Assembly: GCA_002727195.1 (NCBI GenBank)
Contig: PBWH01000005.1
Location: 260,665-324,664, forward strand
Direction: 5' to 3'
Source: Gemmatimonadota bacterium
GTDB lineage: Bacteria > Latescibacterota > UBA2968
Length of the DNA: 64,000 nt
In this document: positions 28,328-37,990 of the stretch, in pieces
Layout: each line of letters starts with the position of its first letter
How positions within the stretch are numbered: position 1 is the stretch's first letter
Position numbers and translations under genes: made by a program
Notes under the pieces: model-generated
Databases searched by the model: none
What the model was told of the DNA's origin: nothing
Seen by the model: only the letters and a program-made list of their open reading frames with translations

Positions 28328-28915
28328 ATGTCACGCACCTCCAGCATCGATCGCAAAACAACGGAAACAGACATTCGGCTCTCGCTGACAGTCGACGGTC
28401 AGGGCACGTGCAACACGCAAACGGGAATCGGCTTTTTCGATCACATGCTCACCGCCCTCGGTCGTCATGGGCGACTCGATCTCGACGTTGTCTGCAAGGG
28501 TGATCTTGAGGTCGATGCGCACCACACGATCGAGGATGTCGGGATCTGTCTCGGAAAGGCGATTGCAGAAGCGATCGGTGACAAGGCCGGCATGACGCGA
28601 TTTGGATCGGCCTACATCCCCATGGACGAGGCGCTGGCACGTGCGGCCGTCGACTTCTCCGGTCGACCCTACCTCGTGTTCAACGCGAACTTCGAAGAGA
28701 AGATGATTGGCAGCTTCCCTTCGGCGCTGGCTGAAGAGTTCTTCAGAAGCCTTTCCGATCACGCTCGGATCAACCTCCACATCGACCTCATCCGCGGGTC
28801 GAACGCCCACCACAGCGTCGAGGCCATCTTCAAGGCCGTCGCGCGCGCTGTCCGGACCGCAGTCACCATCGACCCGACTGAACAGGGCATCCCGTCCACA
28901 AAGGGTGTCCTCTAA
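28328..28915 (+). CDS. hisB: Imidazoleglycerol-phosphate dehydratase
   Basis: RKTTETDIRLSLTVDGQGTCNTQTGIGFFDHMLTALGRHGRLDLDV; DAHHTIEDVGICLGKA; GSNAHHSVEAIFKAVARAVRTAV. Confidence 0.97.
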   Translation: MSRTSSIDRKTTETDIRLSLTVDGQGTCNTQTGIGFFDHMLTALGRHGRLDLDVVCKGDLEVDAHHTIEDVGICLGKAIAEAIGDKAGMTRFGSAYIPMDEALARAAVDFSGRPYLVFNANFEEKMIGSFPSALAEEFFRSLSDHARINLHIDLIRGSNAHHSVEAIFKAVARAVRTAVTIDPTEQGIPSTKGVL

Positions 28916-29402
28916 ACTGCAGGCAGACGGTTCAAAGCTCGTTCAGCTTCCAGTCCTTCTGTGCGAACGAGCAGGTCACGCTGCCGCGGGACGATCCGTG
29001 GTCCTGACCAACGGCTGCTTCGATCTTCTCCATCCCGGGCATATCCATCTACTGGTCGAATCTGCAAAGCTCGGGGACATCCTCGTAGTTGCACTCAACA
29101 GTGACGACTCCGTTCGAAGGCTCAAAGGACAGGATCGGCCGGTTGACAACCTCGAAGTCCGGCTCGCCAAACTGGGGGATGTCTCGTGTGTCGACAGGAT
29201 CATCGTATTCGAGGAAGGCACCCCGACGATCTTGATCCGTTCACTCGAACCCGATATACTCGTCAAGGGTGGAGATTACACGATCGATCAAGTCGTGGGA
29301 CGTGAGATCGTGGAAGCCTCCGGTGGCCTCGTCGTGACCATTCCGCTACTCGAAGGACACTCGACGACCGACAGTTTGAACCCAAATCCGGGTGACGTGT
29401 AG
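28905..29402 (+). CDS. rfaE2: D-glycero-beta-D-manno-heptose 1-phosphate adenylyltransferase-like nucleotidyltransferase
   Basis: VVLTNGCFDLLHPGHIHLLVESAKLGDILVVALNSDDSVRRLKGQDRPV; LVKGGDYTIDQVVGREIVEASGG; GTG start at 28905 overlaps the hisB stop. Confidence 0.88.
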   Translation: MSSKLQADGSKLVQLPVLLCERAGHAAAGRSVVLTNGCFDLLHPGHIHLLVESAKLGDILVVALNSDDSVRRLKGQDRPVDNLEVRLAKLGDVSCVDRIIVFEEGTPTILIRSLEPDILVKGGDYTIDQVVGREIVEASGGLVVTIPLLEGHSTTDSLNPNPGDV

Positions 29403-29405
29403 ATC

Positions 29406-30518
29406 GTGAGCAAGATGAGAATACTTCACACGATATACGACGACGTTGATAACCCGTGGCTTGGCGGTGGCGGCGCTTTTCGGACGCTCGAAATTTGCAA
29501 ACAGCTCGCCGATCGTCACGAGATCACGATCCTCAGCGGTCGATATCCGGGTGCACCCGTGAAGGAACACAGAGATGGCGTGCGGATTGTGAGGGTCGGA
29601 AGTGAACGATCCTACGCAATCAGCCGGATCGCCTATTCGGCAGCGGCCAGCCAGTTCGTATCCGGAGCGGATCCTGACCTTTGGGTCTACTCCTTCTCGG
29701 CCTTCGCCCCGCTCATCGCATCCGAGCACAAGAGATCGGGCAGTCTCCTCGAATGCTTCCACGTCATGCAGGAGCACGCCTCTGAGAAACAGGGGCTGAT
29801 CGGCCACGCCGCGGCCCTCATCGAGACGGAAACCTTGCGGACCTACGACGACATCATCTCCATATCACCCAGCGTGATGGAGCGGATCGCATCCGTACGT
29901 GGGCGACCAGATGGCCTTCGACTCGTATACACGGGCGTGGACAGAAGCTGTTTCATCGATGACCCTGTCGACGGGGACTACATTCTTTACTTCGGCAGGC
30001 TCGATACCTATACAAAGGGATTGGACCTGCTCTTCGAAGCATTCGGCCGATTGAAGGCGCCTGAGGTTCGGCTCGTCATCGGTGGACGAGGGACAGCCGA
30101 GCGAATGGCCGAACTCGAGGCGCTGGTGGAGAAAGTAGGCATCTCAGATCGGGTCGAATTCACGGGTCCCGTCGACACGAACAGACGTACCGAATTGTAT
30201 CGCAACAGCCTGTTCAACGTAGCACCGTCTCGCTACGAGGGGTGGTGCATTGCCGCGATCGAGGCATCGGCTGCCGGCAAAGCAATCGTCGGCACCCGCA
30301 TCCCCGGCCTGATGGACGCTGTGCGGGATGGGGAGACCGGACTGCTGGCCGAGTCCGAAAACATCGATCAGATCACTGATGCAATGCGAACGCTGATCGA
30401 GGACGATGCGATGAGGTCCCGGCTTGGGCGACAGGGCCGAGAATGGGCGAATCAGTTCACGTGGGATCAGATAGCGTTCGCCCAGGAGGCCGTGTACAAC
30501 CAGGTCGTTGAGGCATAA
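29406..30518 (+). CDS. Family 4-type glycosyltransferase
   Basis: GGGGAFRTLEICKQLADRHEITILSGRYPG; ILYFGRLDTYTKGLDLLFEAFGRLK; NVAPSRYEGWCIAAIEASAAGKAIVGTRIPG. Confidence 0.9.
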   Translation: MSKMRILHTIYDDVDNPWLGGGGAFRTLEICKQLADRHEITILSGRYPGAPVKEHRDGVRIVRVGSERSYAISRIAYSAAASQFVSGADPDLWVYSFSAFAPLIASEHKRSGSLLECFHVMQEHASEKQGLIGHAAALIETETLRTYDDIISISPSVMERIASVRGRPDGLRLVYTGVDRSCFIDDPVDGDYILYFGRLDTYTKGLDLLFEAFGRLKAPEVRLVIGGRGTAERMAELEALVEKVGISDRVEFTGPVDTNRRTELYRNSLFNVAPSRYEGWCIAAIEASAAGKAIVGTRIPGLMDAVRDGETGLLAESENIDQITDAMRTLIEDDAMRSRLGRQGREWANQFTWDQIAFAQEAVYNQVVEA

Positions 30519-30525
30519 GGGGTCT

Positions 30526-32988
30526 ATGAGCAAGCAGCCCGCATCGAAGGACACGCCTGAGAACATCGTCTTTGAACGATGGTTGACCCCGACGTGGGCG
30601 CCCCCTCTCCTGTTCGCCGTCTTTACGATCGTCTACTTTGCGGGGTTCCTGTTCTCAAGCGACGTTATGCAGGGCCTAGACACGAGGATGGAATTCTACC
30701 TCGGAAAGCAGCCCGCCGCCGAAAAGATCGCCGATCTCGCTCCCGAGAACTGGGACCGTTACTTGGGCGGAACACCGGTCTCAGGCTTCCGCCAGCCCAA
30801 GTACTTTCCACTCTACCCGATTTACGTCTTCACGACCTACCATCGATACCTCGGTTGGCGATACGTCTTCGCCACGCTGTTCGCCGGTTACTTCACTTAC
30901 CTCTGCATTCAAGGCTTCGGCCTGCGCCGGACGACATCGGCTTTCTCCGGTCTCGCCTATGCTTCTTCACCCACGCTGCTGACCTTCATCTATCCGGGAC
31001 AGGAAGGCAAGATGCTCGTCATGGGGCTCCTGCCCCTGATGGTCTGGGCACTCTATCGGCTGATGGACACGCGAAAACCGGTCTGGGTCTTCGTGCTGGC
31101 CGCTGGCGTCGCAGGTGGCATTTACACCCCTCATCTGCAGATGCTCTATTACGCGCTCATCGGTCTGGGCATTCTGTTCGCGATCCGACTGATCCAAGAC
31201 TACCTCAACGAGCGAGATATACGCCTTGCGACCGTTCGCTCGGCCTTGGCTGCATCGGGAATCATCTTGGGGCTTGCGGTAGGCGCTGTCGGAACATTCC
31301 CGGCCTACAAATACACGAAGACCGAATCCCGACGCGCTGGCGACAAGGGACAGGGCGTCTCGATCGAGTACGCGCGGTCGTGGGCTCTGCATCCGGAGGA
31401 AATGGCCTCGCTCCTGATTCCGGAGTATGTGCACTTCTACAAGCCACACGAAAAAGAGAACCTTTACTGGGGGCGCAACCAGCTTAAACTGAACGCCGAG
31501 TACTTTGGGATCGCCGTCTTCTTCCTCGCAGTCGTGGCGATCGCTCGGGTCCGAACAGACCCGCGCGTACTCCCGCTCCTTGCCCTCGCCGTCATCACGG
31601 CGGCTTATGCGCTCGGCCCGTATACCCCGGTCTTCGCGTTCTTCTATCATTTCGTCCCGGGGATGAATGTCCTCAGAACGCCGGGAATGATCGCCTTCCT
31701 ATTCGCCTTCCCGGCTGTCATCCTTGCCGCGTTCAGTCTGGAGAAGTTGCTGGACGGCGACGATTCGATCCCGGAGAAAGCCCTGCTCTATGGAGGAGGA
31801 GGCGCCGCTGCGCTCTTCGGTATCCTGGCCATCTCGCCTGAAGCAACGCTTTCGACGTGGACAAGCGTTTTCTGGTCGGACATCCCGAAAGAGAAGCTAG
31901 CTGTCGCGACGGCGAACCTCCCGAGCCTATCTACTGGTGCCGGCCTCGCATTCCTCTGGGTTGCCTTGCTTACCGGTCTGATCTACCTCAGAGTGCAGAA
32001 ACGGATTCCTGCGCAGACGTTCCTCCTCGCTCTACTGCCGATCCTGTTCATCGATACCTGGCGAATCGACAAGCAGTATCTCAAGTATGTGGATCCAGAC
32101 CGGTTCCCTGACCCGAACGTCTACATCCCTCAGACGCTCAACATCCTCGAGTCGGACACCGACTACCATCGGACCTGGATACCTGCCAGCGACGTTCAAC
32201 TGCCTGAGAGCATCGACCTGCTCACGGTCGATTACCACGAGCCGTTCATACTCAGACGATATGACCGAGTCACCGACTACTTGCTGCGAGGCCTTATCGA
32301 TGGACGGGGTGAGGAAACCTACCGACTGCTGAACGCACTCAACGTCAAGTATGTCGCGATCGGTGCACAGAAGTTGAGAGCCGTGCTGCCTGCGCTCGCC
32401 CTGCCGGGTGAAACTGAAGGCAGTGTCCAGCTTCGTCCTGGCGTAGAGGCGGTGGCGAACGAACGCAACGTCTACACGTTCCGAAACGGAAATGCCCGGC
32501 CGTTCTTCTACCTCGTCGGGGAGACCGTGACGGTCCCCGATGAGGATGCGGCAATGGCCATGCTAACCTCGTCCGAGTTCGACGCTGCAAGCCAGGTCAT
32601 CCTGGAAGCTGCGTCCGGAACCACATCAGGCAGACCTGTTTCTGCAAAGGAAACGGTAGCCGTCAGCGCATTCGATGCGCGTACGGGTGTGATCAAACTC
32701 CAGGTTCATGCGGCTCAGCCGCGGACACTGGTGGTGTGCCAGAACTACCATCCCTACTGGTCGGCGACGCTCAACGGTTCACCAGTATCAGTCCAACGGG
32801 CAAACTATGTCTGGCAGGCAATCGACATTCCTGCCGGCAAGCATACGGTTACGCTGACCTATCACGACAGCCTCGCACAGACCTGCAGATGGATCTCTCT
32901 CCTCTCGGCGGTCAGCCTGATAGGGGGGCTAATCTACTTTGGCCGACCGGCGCCGAAGCCAGCTCTGACGGAGGCTCGAAACAGGTAA
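30526..32988 (+). CDS. Polytopic membrane protein, YfhO/GT-C-like
   Basis: 826 aa ORF (30508..32988) with many hydrophobic segments and a C-terminal soluble domain ending PAGKHTVTLTYHDS...; architecture typical of YfhO-like proteins. Confidence 0.75.
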   Translation: MSKQPASKDTPENIVFERWLTPTWAPPLLFAVFTIVYFAGFLFSSDVMQGLDTRMEFYLGKQPAAEKIADLAPENWDRYLGGTPVSGFRQPKYFPLYPIYVFTTYHRYLGWRYVFATLFAGYFTYLCIQGFGLRRTTSAFSGLAYASSPTLLTFIYPGQEGKMLVMGLLPLMVWALYRLMDTRKPVWVFVLAAGVAGGIYTPHLQMLYYALIGLGILFAIRLIQDYLNERDIRLATVRSALAASGIILGLAVGAVGTFPAYKYTKTESRRAGDKGQGVSIEYARSWALHPEEMASLLIPEYVHFYKPHEKENLYWGRNQLKLNAEYFGIAVFFLAVVAIARVRTDPRVLPLLALAVITAAYALGPYTPVFAFFYHFVPGMNVLRTPGMIAFLFAFPAVILAAFSLEKLLDGDDSIPEKALLYGGGGAAALFGILAISPEATLSTWTSVFWSDIPKEKLAVATANLPSLSTGAGLAFLWVALLTGLIYLRVQKRIPAQTFLLALLPILFIDTWRIDKQYLKYVDPDRFPDPNVYIPQTLNILESDTDYHRTWIPASDVQLPESIDLLTVDYHEPFILRRYDRVTDYLLRGLIDGRGEETYRLLNALNVKYVAIGAQKLRAVLPALALPGETEGSVQLRPGVEAVANERNVYTFRNGNARPFFYLVGETVTVPDEDAAMAMLTSSEFDAASQVILEAASGTTSGRPVSAKETVAVSAFDARTGVIKLQVHAAQPRTLVVCQNYHPYWSATLNGSPVSVQRANYVWQAIDIPAGKHTVTLTYHDSLAQTCRWISLLSAVSLIGGLIYFGRPAPKPALTEARNR

Positions 32989-33067
32989 CCGCTTGAGTCA
33001 CATTCGGTTATTTGATACCTTCATCCCCTGAATAGGGCTGTCTCACACCCAAAATGATCGGGCGAGC

Positions 33068-34006
33068 ATGTCAGCTAGTCTGGACCTTTCCATAGTCATT
33101 CCACTCCTCAATGAAGAGGAGAGTCTCCGACCCCTGTTTCAGAAGATCCAGGATGCGGTCGGGGACCTCGGTCTGAGCTACGAGGCGATCTTCATCGACG
33201 ATGGCAGCACAGACCAGTCTATGGCCGTGCTTCGTGAACTCCGCGAGAAGAGCGATGCCGTCAAGATCATCCGATTCAGGCGAAACTTCGGCAAAGCCGC
33301 AGCCTACTCCGCTGCGTTCAGCCGGGTCAGGGGCAAGTATGTCATCACAATGGACGCAGATCTGCAGGACGATCCGGCCGAAATCGCGAACCTGATCGCA
33401 AAGCTGGAAGAGGGATACGATCTCGTCTCAGGCTGGAAAAAGAAGCGGCACGATCCACTTGGAAAGACCGTGCCTTCGAAGTTCTTCAACTGGGTAACAG
33501 GACGCGTTTCGGGGATCGACATCCACGACTTCAACTGTGGTCTCAAGGGATATCGCCGGGAGGTCACGCAGGATGTCAAAATCTATGGCGAGCTGCACCG
33601 CTACATCCCCGTCCTCGCAGGCCTAGAAGGCTACACCGTTTCCGAAATTCCCGTCCAGCATCACGCGCGGCAATTCGGGGTCACCAAATACGGGTGGAGT
33701 CGGCTCTTCAAAGGCTTTCTCGACCTGCTCACCGTCATGTATCTAGGCCGCTACATGGGCCGCCCGCTCCATCTCTTCGGCGTCCTTGGTGTCGGCCTGA
33801 CAGGTGCCGGGATGGCCATCAATGCCTATATCGCATCCCTCTGGCTCCGGACGGGATCGATTCAGCATCGATATCCGCTGCTCTCGCTAGGAACCCTCCT
33901 GACCGTCCTTGGATTCCAGGTCATCTGCACGGGTCTGATCGGTGACATGGTCGCGCGTGCCAGCAACCCAGAAGAGAAATACAACATCCAGGAGATCCTC
34001 GAGTAA
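33068..34006 (+). CDS. GT2 family glycosyltransferase (DPM1/GtrB/ArnC-like)
   Basis: LSIVIPLLNEEESLRPLFQKI; IFIDDGSTDQSMAVLREL; IRFRRNFGKAAAYSAAFSRVRGKYVITMDADLQDDPAEI; C-terminal TM pair. Confidence 0.93.
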   Translation: MSASLDLSIVIPLLNEEESLRPLFQKIQDAVGDLGLSYEAIFIDDGSTDQSMAVLRELREKSDAVKIIRFRRNFGKAAAYSAAFSRVRGKYVITMDADLQDDPAEIANLIAKLEEGYDLVSGWKKKRHDPLGKTVPSKFFNWVTGRVSGIDIHDFNCGLKGYRREVTQDVKIYGELHRYIPVLAGLEGYTVSEIPVQHHARQFGVTKYGWSRLFKGFLDLLTVMYLGRYMGRPLHLFGVLGVGLTGAGMAINAYIASLWLRTGSIQHRYPLLSLGTLLTVLGFQVICTGLIGDMVARASNPEEKYNIQEILE

Positions 34007-34009
34007 CGC

Positions 34010-35122
34010 ATGGCCACTGCAGCTCCCACCCTCCCCTTCATAGACCTCGTCGCACAGTACGAGTCGATCAAACCCGAAATCGACGACGCCATCCAGAGTG
34101 TGATCAATCGCGCCGCTTTCGCCGGCGGGGCTTTTGTCACCGAATTCGAGAAATCCTTCGCCGCCTACCAAGGCGTCGCGCACGGGGTCGGCGTCAGCTC
34201 CGGCACGTCTGCGCTTCACGTGTTGCTGGAAGCGCTCGACATCGGCCGGGGTGACGAAGTCATCACCGTGACCAACACCTTCATCGCGACTGCTGAAGCG
34301 ATCGTTCAGACTGGCGCGACCCCCGTGTTACTTGATGTCGACGACATGACGTTGAGCCTGAACCCAGGCTTACTGGAAAACGCGATAACCCCGAATACAA
34401 AAGCGATCGTGCCCGTTCATCTGTACGGTCTGATCGCGGATATGGACCCCATACTCGAGATTGCCCAGAAGCACGGTCTGTATGTCCTGGAAGATGCCGC
34501 TCAAGCACACGGCGCGGAGCACAGGGGCAAACGAGCGGGACAGTTCGGTCTCGCTGCGACATTCAGTTTTTATCCGGGAAAGATTCTGGGCGCGTTTGGG
34601 GATGCGGGTGGGATCATCACAGCGGACGAGGACCTTGCCAACCGACTGCGCAGCCTGGCGGATCACGGTCGGACAGACCACTACCAGCACGCGAGGTCAG
34701 GCTTCAACTACCGAATGGATGGCATACAGGCGGCGGTGCTGGACGTAAAGCTCAAGCACTTGGAGGAGTGGATCGAGATCAGGAGGAGAAAGGCGAGGCT
34801 CTATTCAAGCCTGCTGTCGGACACGGTCGCATCGACACCCGTCGAAGCTGACGGATTTCGTCACGTCCATACCTACTACGTGATTCGGACACCGATTCGA
34901 AAAGCCATAACGGACAGGCTAAGCGCGGAGGGGATTCCGACGATCGTGCACTATCCGACGCCCCTGCATCTTCAGCCGGCGTTCGCCGACTTCGGGCACA
35001 AGGCTGGTGAGTTCCCTATCGCCGAGAAGACATCCGAGCAAATCCTCTCGCTGCCTCTCTATCCCGAGCTTGCGGATGGGGACATCGAGCGAATCTGCGA
35101 CTTGATTAACGGTCTTGCTTAG
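34010..35122 (+). CDS. DegT/DnrJ/EryC1/StrS aminotransferase
   Basis: GVSSGTSALHVLLEALDIGRGDEVITVTNTFIATAEAI; VPVHLYGLIADMD; LEDAAQAHGAEHRGKRAGQFGLAATFSFYPGKILGAFGDAGGIIT. Confidence 0.94.
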   Translation: MATAAPTLPFIDLVAQYESIKPEIDDAIQSVINRAAFAGGAFVTEFEKSFAAYQGVAHGVGVSSGTSALHVLLEALDIGRGDEVITVTNTFIATAEAIVQTGATPVLLDVDDMTLSLNPGLLENAITPNTKAIVPVHLYGLIADMDPILEIAQKHGLYVLEDAAQAHGAEHRGKRAGQFGLAATFSFYPGKILGAFGDAGGIITADEDLANRLRSLADHGRTDHYQHARSGFNYRMDGIQAAVLDVKLKHLEEWIEIRRRKARLYSSLLSDTVASTPVEADGFRHVHTYYVIRTPIRKAITDRLSAEGIPTIVHYPTPLHLQPAFADFGHKAGEFPIAEKTSEQILSLPLYPELADGDIERICDLINGLA

Positions 35123-35133
35123 GTCTGCTGAGA

Positions 35134-35301
35134 CTACGCTTCGACGGCAACCAGTTCCGGTGTAGCGTCAACGCGCTTGCCCTCGAGACGGCGAACCACG
35201 CGGCGGATCATCTCCGAACGCTCGTCATTCCCAATAATCGCATAATAAAGGGCCAGATAGGCAAGTTCGTCTTTTCTCTTCATATCGACGTTGGCAACCA
35301 T
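35134..35301 (-). CDS. Small hypothetical protein (55 aa), below the ORF-track length cutoff
   Basis: MVANVDMKRKDELAYLALYYAIIGNDERSEMIRRVVRRLEGKRVDATPELVAVEA with upstream AGAGAGGAT ribosome-binding-like site. Confidence 0.5.
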   Translation of the reverse strand: MVANVDMKRKDELAYLALYYAIIGNDERSEMIRRVVRRLEGKRVDATPELVAVEA

Positions 35302-35615
35302 TGTCTTATCCTCTCTTGACGGTGGTCTTGAATGGTCACGTCTTTTGTCCGCAATCTCTGTGCCATACTCGGTTCAACCAGCGATTTTCCCGACTTTGCC
35401 TTATGAATCAACGGGTTATGCCCTTAGCCGCCCTCCCCGACCGAACGCCCGAACACTTCGATATTGGAATAATTCGTCGAAAATCGCCAACACGGCCGAA
35501 AAATCCGGCACAATATGCCGATCTGTCGGTCCTCTGGGTCTCTTCGACTGATCAGCAGCTGCAGAAATCTCCCCACTGAAATCTGCTCGATCGGCCGCTG
35601 AAGTCGTGGGAACGA

Positions 35616-36242
35616 ATGAACTTTCGCACCGCCACACTTGTGGTTCTGGGAATGTTTGGCTCATTCGCCGTGGTGATTACGGCGATGATCCTGCTGTTCT
35701 GGTCGCCAAAAGCCAATAAGGCAGCGCTTCAGACGCAGAAAAGCACGATTGCCGCAGCGCCTGAGATCCCCCTCCCTGAGGTGGCGGAGCCCCCACCCGA
35801 CAGAGCCCCTGAGCCGCCGGTTGTTGTTCCGGAACCAGAACCACCGCAATCGGCGCTGGAACAGGTAGCTCCTGCCCCCGTTCCCGAACCATCGCCAAAG
35901 GCGAAAAACATCGACGTGGGGAAGCAGGCCCCCGCGAAACCGACACGGGCACCAGGAAGGGCTACACAGAAGAACCTGCGGGTCGAACAGGACGAGATGA
36001 AGCTGCTCAAGGCGGAAATGCAGCGGCGACTCAACCGGCGTATCCAGATGCGGGAGCGGAAGCTCGATCAACTGGCGCGGCAGTGCGGAAACTTGACCGC
36101 TGGCGAAGCGGTCCAGATACTCGTTGAGTTGGACGACACAGACCTTAAACACGTACTCGAACGGATGGATCGTGAGCAGGCCGTCCAGATAGCCGCACTG
36201 CTCACGCGGCTGGGTCGAAGCGACGCGATATCCATCAAGTGA
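35616..36242 (+). CDS. MotE-like / MgtE-N-domain protein with N-terminal TM and Pro-rich linker
   Basis: N-terminal TM helix, EPPxxxPEPEPP linker, coiled coil, C-terminal LTAGEAVQILVELDDTDLKHVLERMDREQAVQIAALLTRL. Confidence 0.65.
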   Translation: MNFRTATLVVLGMFGSFAVVITAMILLFWSPKANKAALQTQKSTIAAAPEIPLPEVAEPPPDRAPEPPVVVPEPEPPQSALEQVAPAPVPEPSPKAKNIDVGKQAPAKPTRAPGRATQKNLRVEQDEMKLLKAEMQRRLNRRIQMRERKLDQLARQCGNLTAGEAVQILVELDDTDLKHVLERMDREQAVQIAALLTRLGRSDAISIK

Positions 36243-36264
36243 CCAGGACATTCAGGAGTCAACA

Positions 36265-37554
36265 ATGCTAGACATCAACCTCATCCGGCAGGATCCCGAT
36301 GGCGTGAAGAACGCGCTGCTCAAGCGGATGGACGTACTGAGTTTCGACGAACTGCTCTCGTGGGATCAGCAGAGACGCGAAGCGATCCCCGAAATCGACG
36401 CGCTGCGGGAGAAACGCAACAAGGTCTCCGCCGAAATACCCGCGTTGAAGAAAGAGGGCAAGGACACGACCGAGATCCAGCAGGAGATGCGTGAAGTCTC
36501 GACTCGGATCAAGGATCTGGAGTCCACGTTTACGGATGTAGAAGCCTCGATCAAAACCTTCCTAGAGGGTCTTCCGAACATTCCCGCTGATGATGTACCT
36601 GCCGGCGACAAGGAATCCAATGAAGTCATTCGGACCTTTGGCGAGAAACCTGACCTCAGCTCATTCGAGACGAAAGATCACGTCGACCTCGCCACGAGTC
36701 TTGGCCTGATCGATTACGAACGCGGCGTCAAGATGGGTGGCAACGGGTTTGTCTTGTATCGCGGCGACGGAGCCAGACTCGAGTGGGCGCTCCTCAACTA
36801 CTTCATAGACGAGCATCTCAAGGACGGCTATGAGATGGTCCTCCCGCCCCATCTGTTGATCGAAGAGTGCGGGTTCGCCGCTGGTCAGTTCCCCAAGTTC
36901 AGGGACGACGTCTTCCACATCCAGGGAGACGATGGGGAAGATTCCAAGCACTTCCTCTTACCGACGTCCGAAACCGCTCTGATCAATTTCCATCGCGGTG
37001 AAGTGCTGACCGAAGCTGAGCTACCGAAGAAGTACTTCGCCTACACGCCGTGCTACCGGAAGGAAGCCGGGAGCTACCGCGCGAACGAGCGTGGGATGAT
37101 TCGGTCTCATCAGTTCAACAAGGTCGAAATCTTCCAGTTCACACGTCCCGAAGATTCGGATGCGGCGCTTGAAGAATTAATCGAGAAAGCGGAGCGACTG
37201 GTAAAGGGGCTGGGTCTTCACTACCAGGTCTCGAAGCTGGCGGCTCGTGATTGCAGCGCCTCGATGGCAAAGACCTACGACATCGAAGTCTGGATCCCGA
37301 GTATGGCGGAGTACAAAGAGGTCAGTTCGGCTTCGAACGCGCACAGCTATCAGGCGCGTCGTGGGAACATCCGATTCAAGCGTGAGGACACGCGCAAGAA
37401 CGAGTTCATCCATTCGCTCAACGCGTCCGGCTTGGCGACGAGCCGGTTGTTGCCTGCGATCGTGGAGCAATTCCAGCGAGAAGATGGCAGCGTGGATGTG
37501 CCTGAAGTCTTGCAGAGCCGGATGGGCAAACATCGGCTCGAGCCGGCCGAGTAA
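36265..37554 (+). CDS. serS: Seryl-tRNA synthetase
   Basis: MLDINLIRQDPDGVKNALLKR; LPTSETALINFHRGEVL; TPCYRKEAGSYRANERGMIRSHQFNKVEIFQF; GLATSRLLPAIVEQFQREDGSVDVPEVL. Confidence 0.97.
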   Translation: MLDINLIRQDPDGVKNALLKRMDVLSFDELLSWDQQRREAIPEIDALREKRNKVSAEIPALKKEGKDTTEIQQEMREVSTRIKDLESTFTDVEASIKTFLEGLPNIPADDVPAGDKESNEVIRTFGEKPDLSSFETKDHVDLATSLGLIDYERGVKMGGNGFVLYRGDGARLEWALLNYFIDEHLKDGYEMVLPPHLLIEECGFAAGQFPKFRDDVFHIQGDDGEDSKHFLLPTSETALINFHRGEVLTEAELPKKYFAYTPCYRKEAGSYRANERGMIRSHQFNKVEIFQFTRPEDSDAALEELIEKAERLVKGLGLHYQVSKLAARDCSASMAKTYDIEVWIPSMAEYKEVSSASNAHSYQARRGNIRFKREDTRKNEFIHSLNASGLATSRLLPAIVEQFQREDGSVDVPEVLQSRMGKHRLEPAE

Positions 37555-37562
37555 CGGACGAC

Positions 37563-37892
37563 GTGTCGGACGTGGATCAAGCGGCGAAAAAGGAACCTGA
37601 GGACAGTCCTCGAAAAACGGCTGCCGCACTCAAGTATCGCCCACCGGAAGACAGCGCCCCCCATCTCGTGGCCAAAGGTAATGGCGAGCTGGCGGAGCGG
37701 ATCATCGAGTTGGCTCGGGAGAACAACATCCCGATCCAGGAAAATCCGGACCTGATCGCCGTCCTCTCCCAGCTAGATCTGAACAAGGAAATCCCGTCCG
37801 AGCTCTACAAGCCGATCGCCGAGATCCTTTCCTTCGTCTACCGCGTCAACGATCAGGCCAAGGAGAGTGGCGACTCGCACCGATCACCCTGA
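37563..37892 (+). CDS. FlhB C-terminal-domain-like protein (FhlB/YlqH family)
   Basis: AAALKYRPPEDSAPHLVAKGNGELAERIIELARENNIPIQENPDLIAVLSQLDLNKEIPSELYKPIAEILSFVYRVND. Confidence 0.85.
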   Translation: MSDVDQAAKKEPEDSPRKTAAALKYRPPEDSAPHLVAKGNGELAERIIELARENNIPIQENPDLIAVLSQLDLNKEIPSELYKPIAEILSFVYRVNDQAKESGDSHRSP

Positions 37893-37990
37893 GTGACCCA
37901 ACACGGGAGAAGCTAACAGGTGTTGCATCTACGTAGCATTGTGCGAGTCGTATCGAAGCTTGCCCCACGCCGCGACGAGGGGGACGATCG

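Noticed and set aside
30579-31487. 302-aa plus-strand ORF in an alternative frame
   Set aside because: Overlaps the YfhO-like membrane protein; low-complexity Arg/Leu-rich translation typical of an out-of-frame read.
35291-35579. Two overlapping plus-strand ORFs (86 and 92 aa)
   Set aside because: Mutually overlapping frames with no coherent motif; the minus-strand 55-aa ORF is more convincing.
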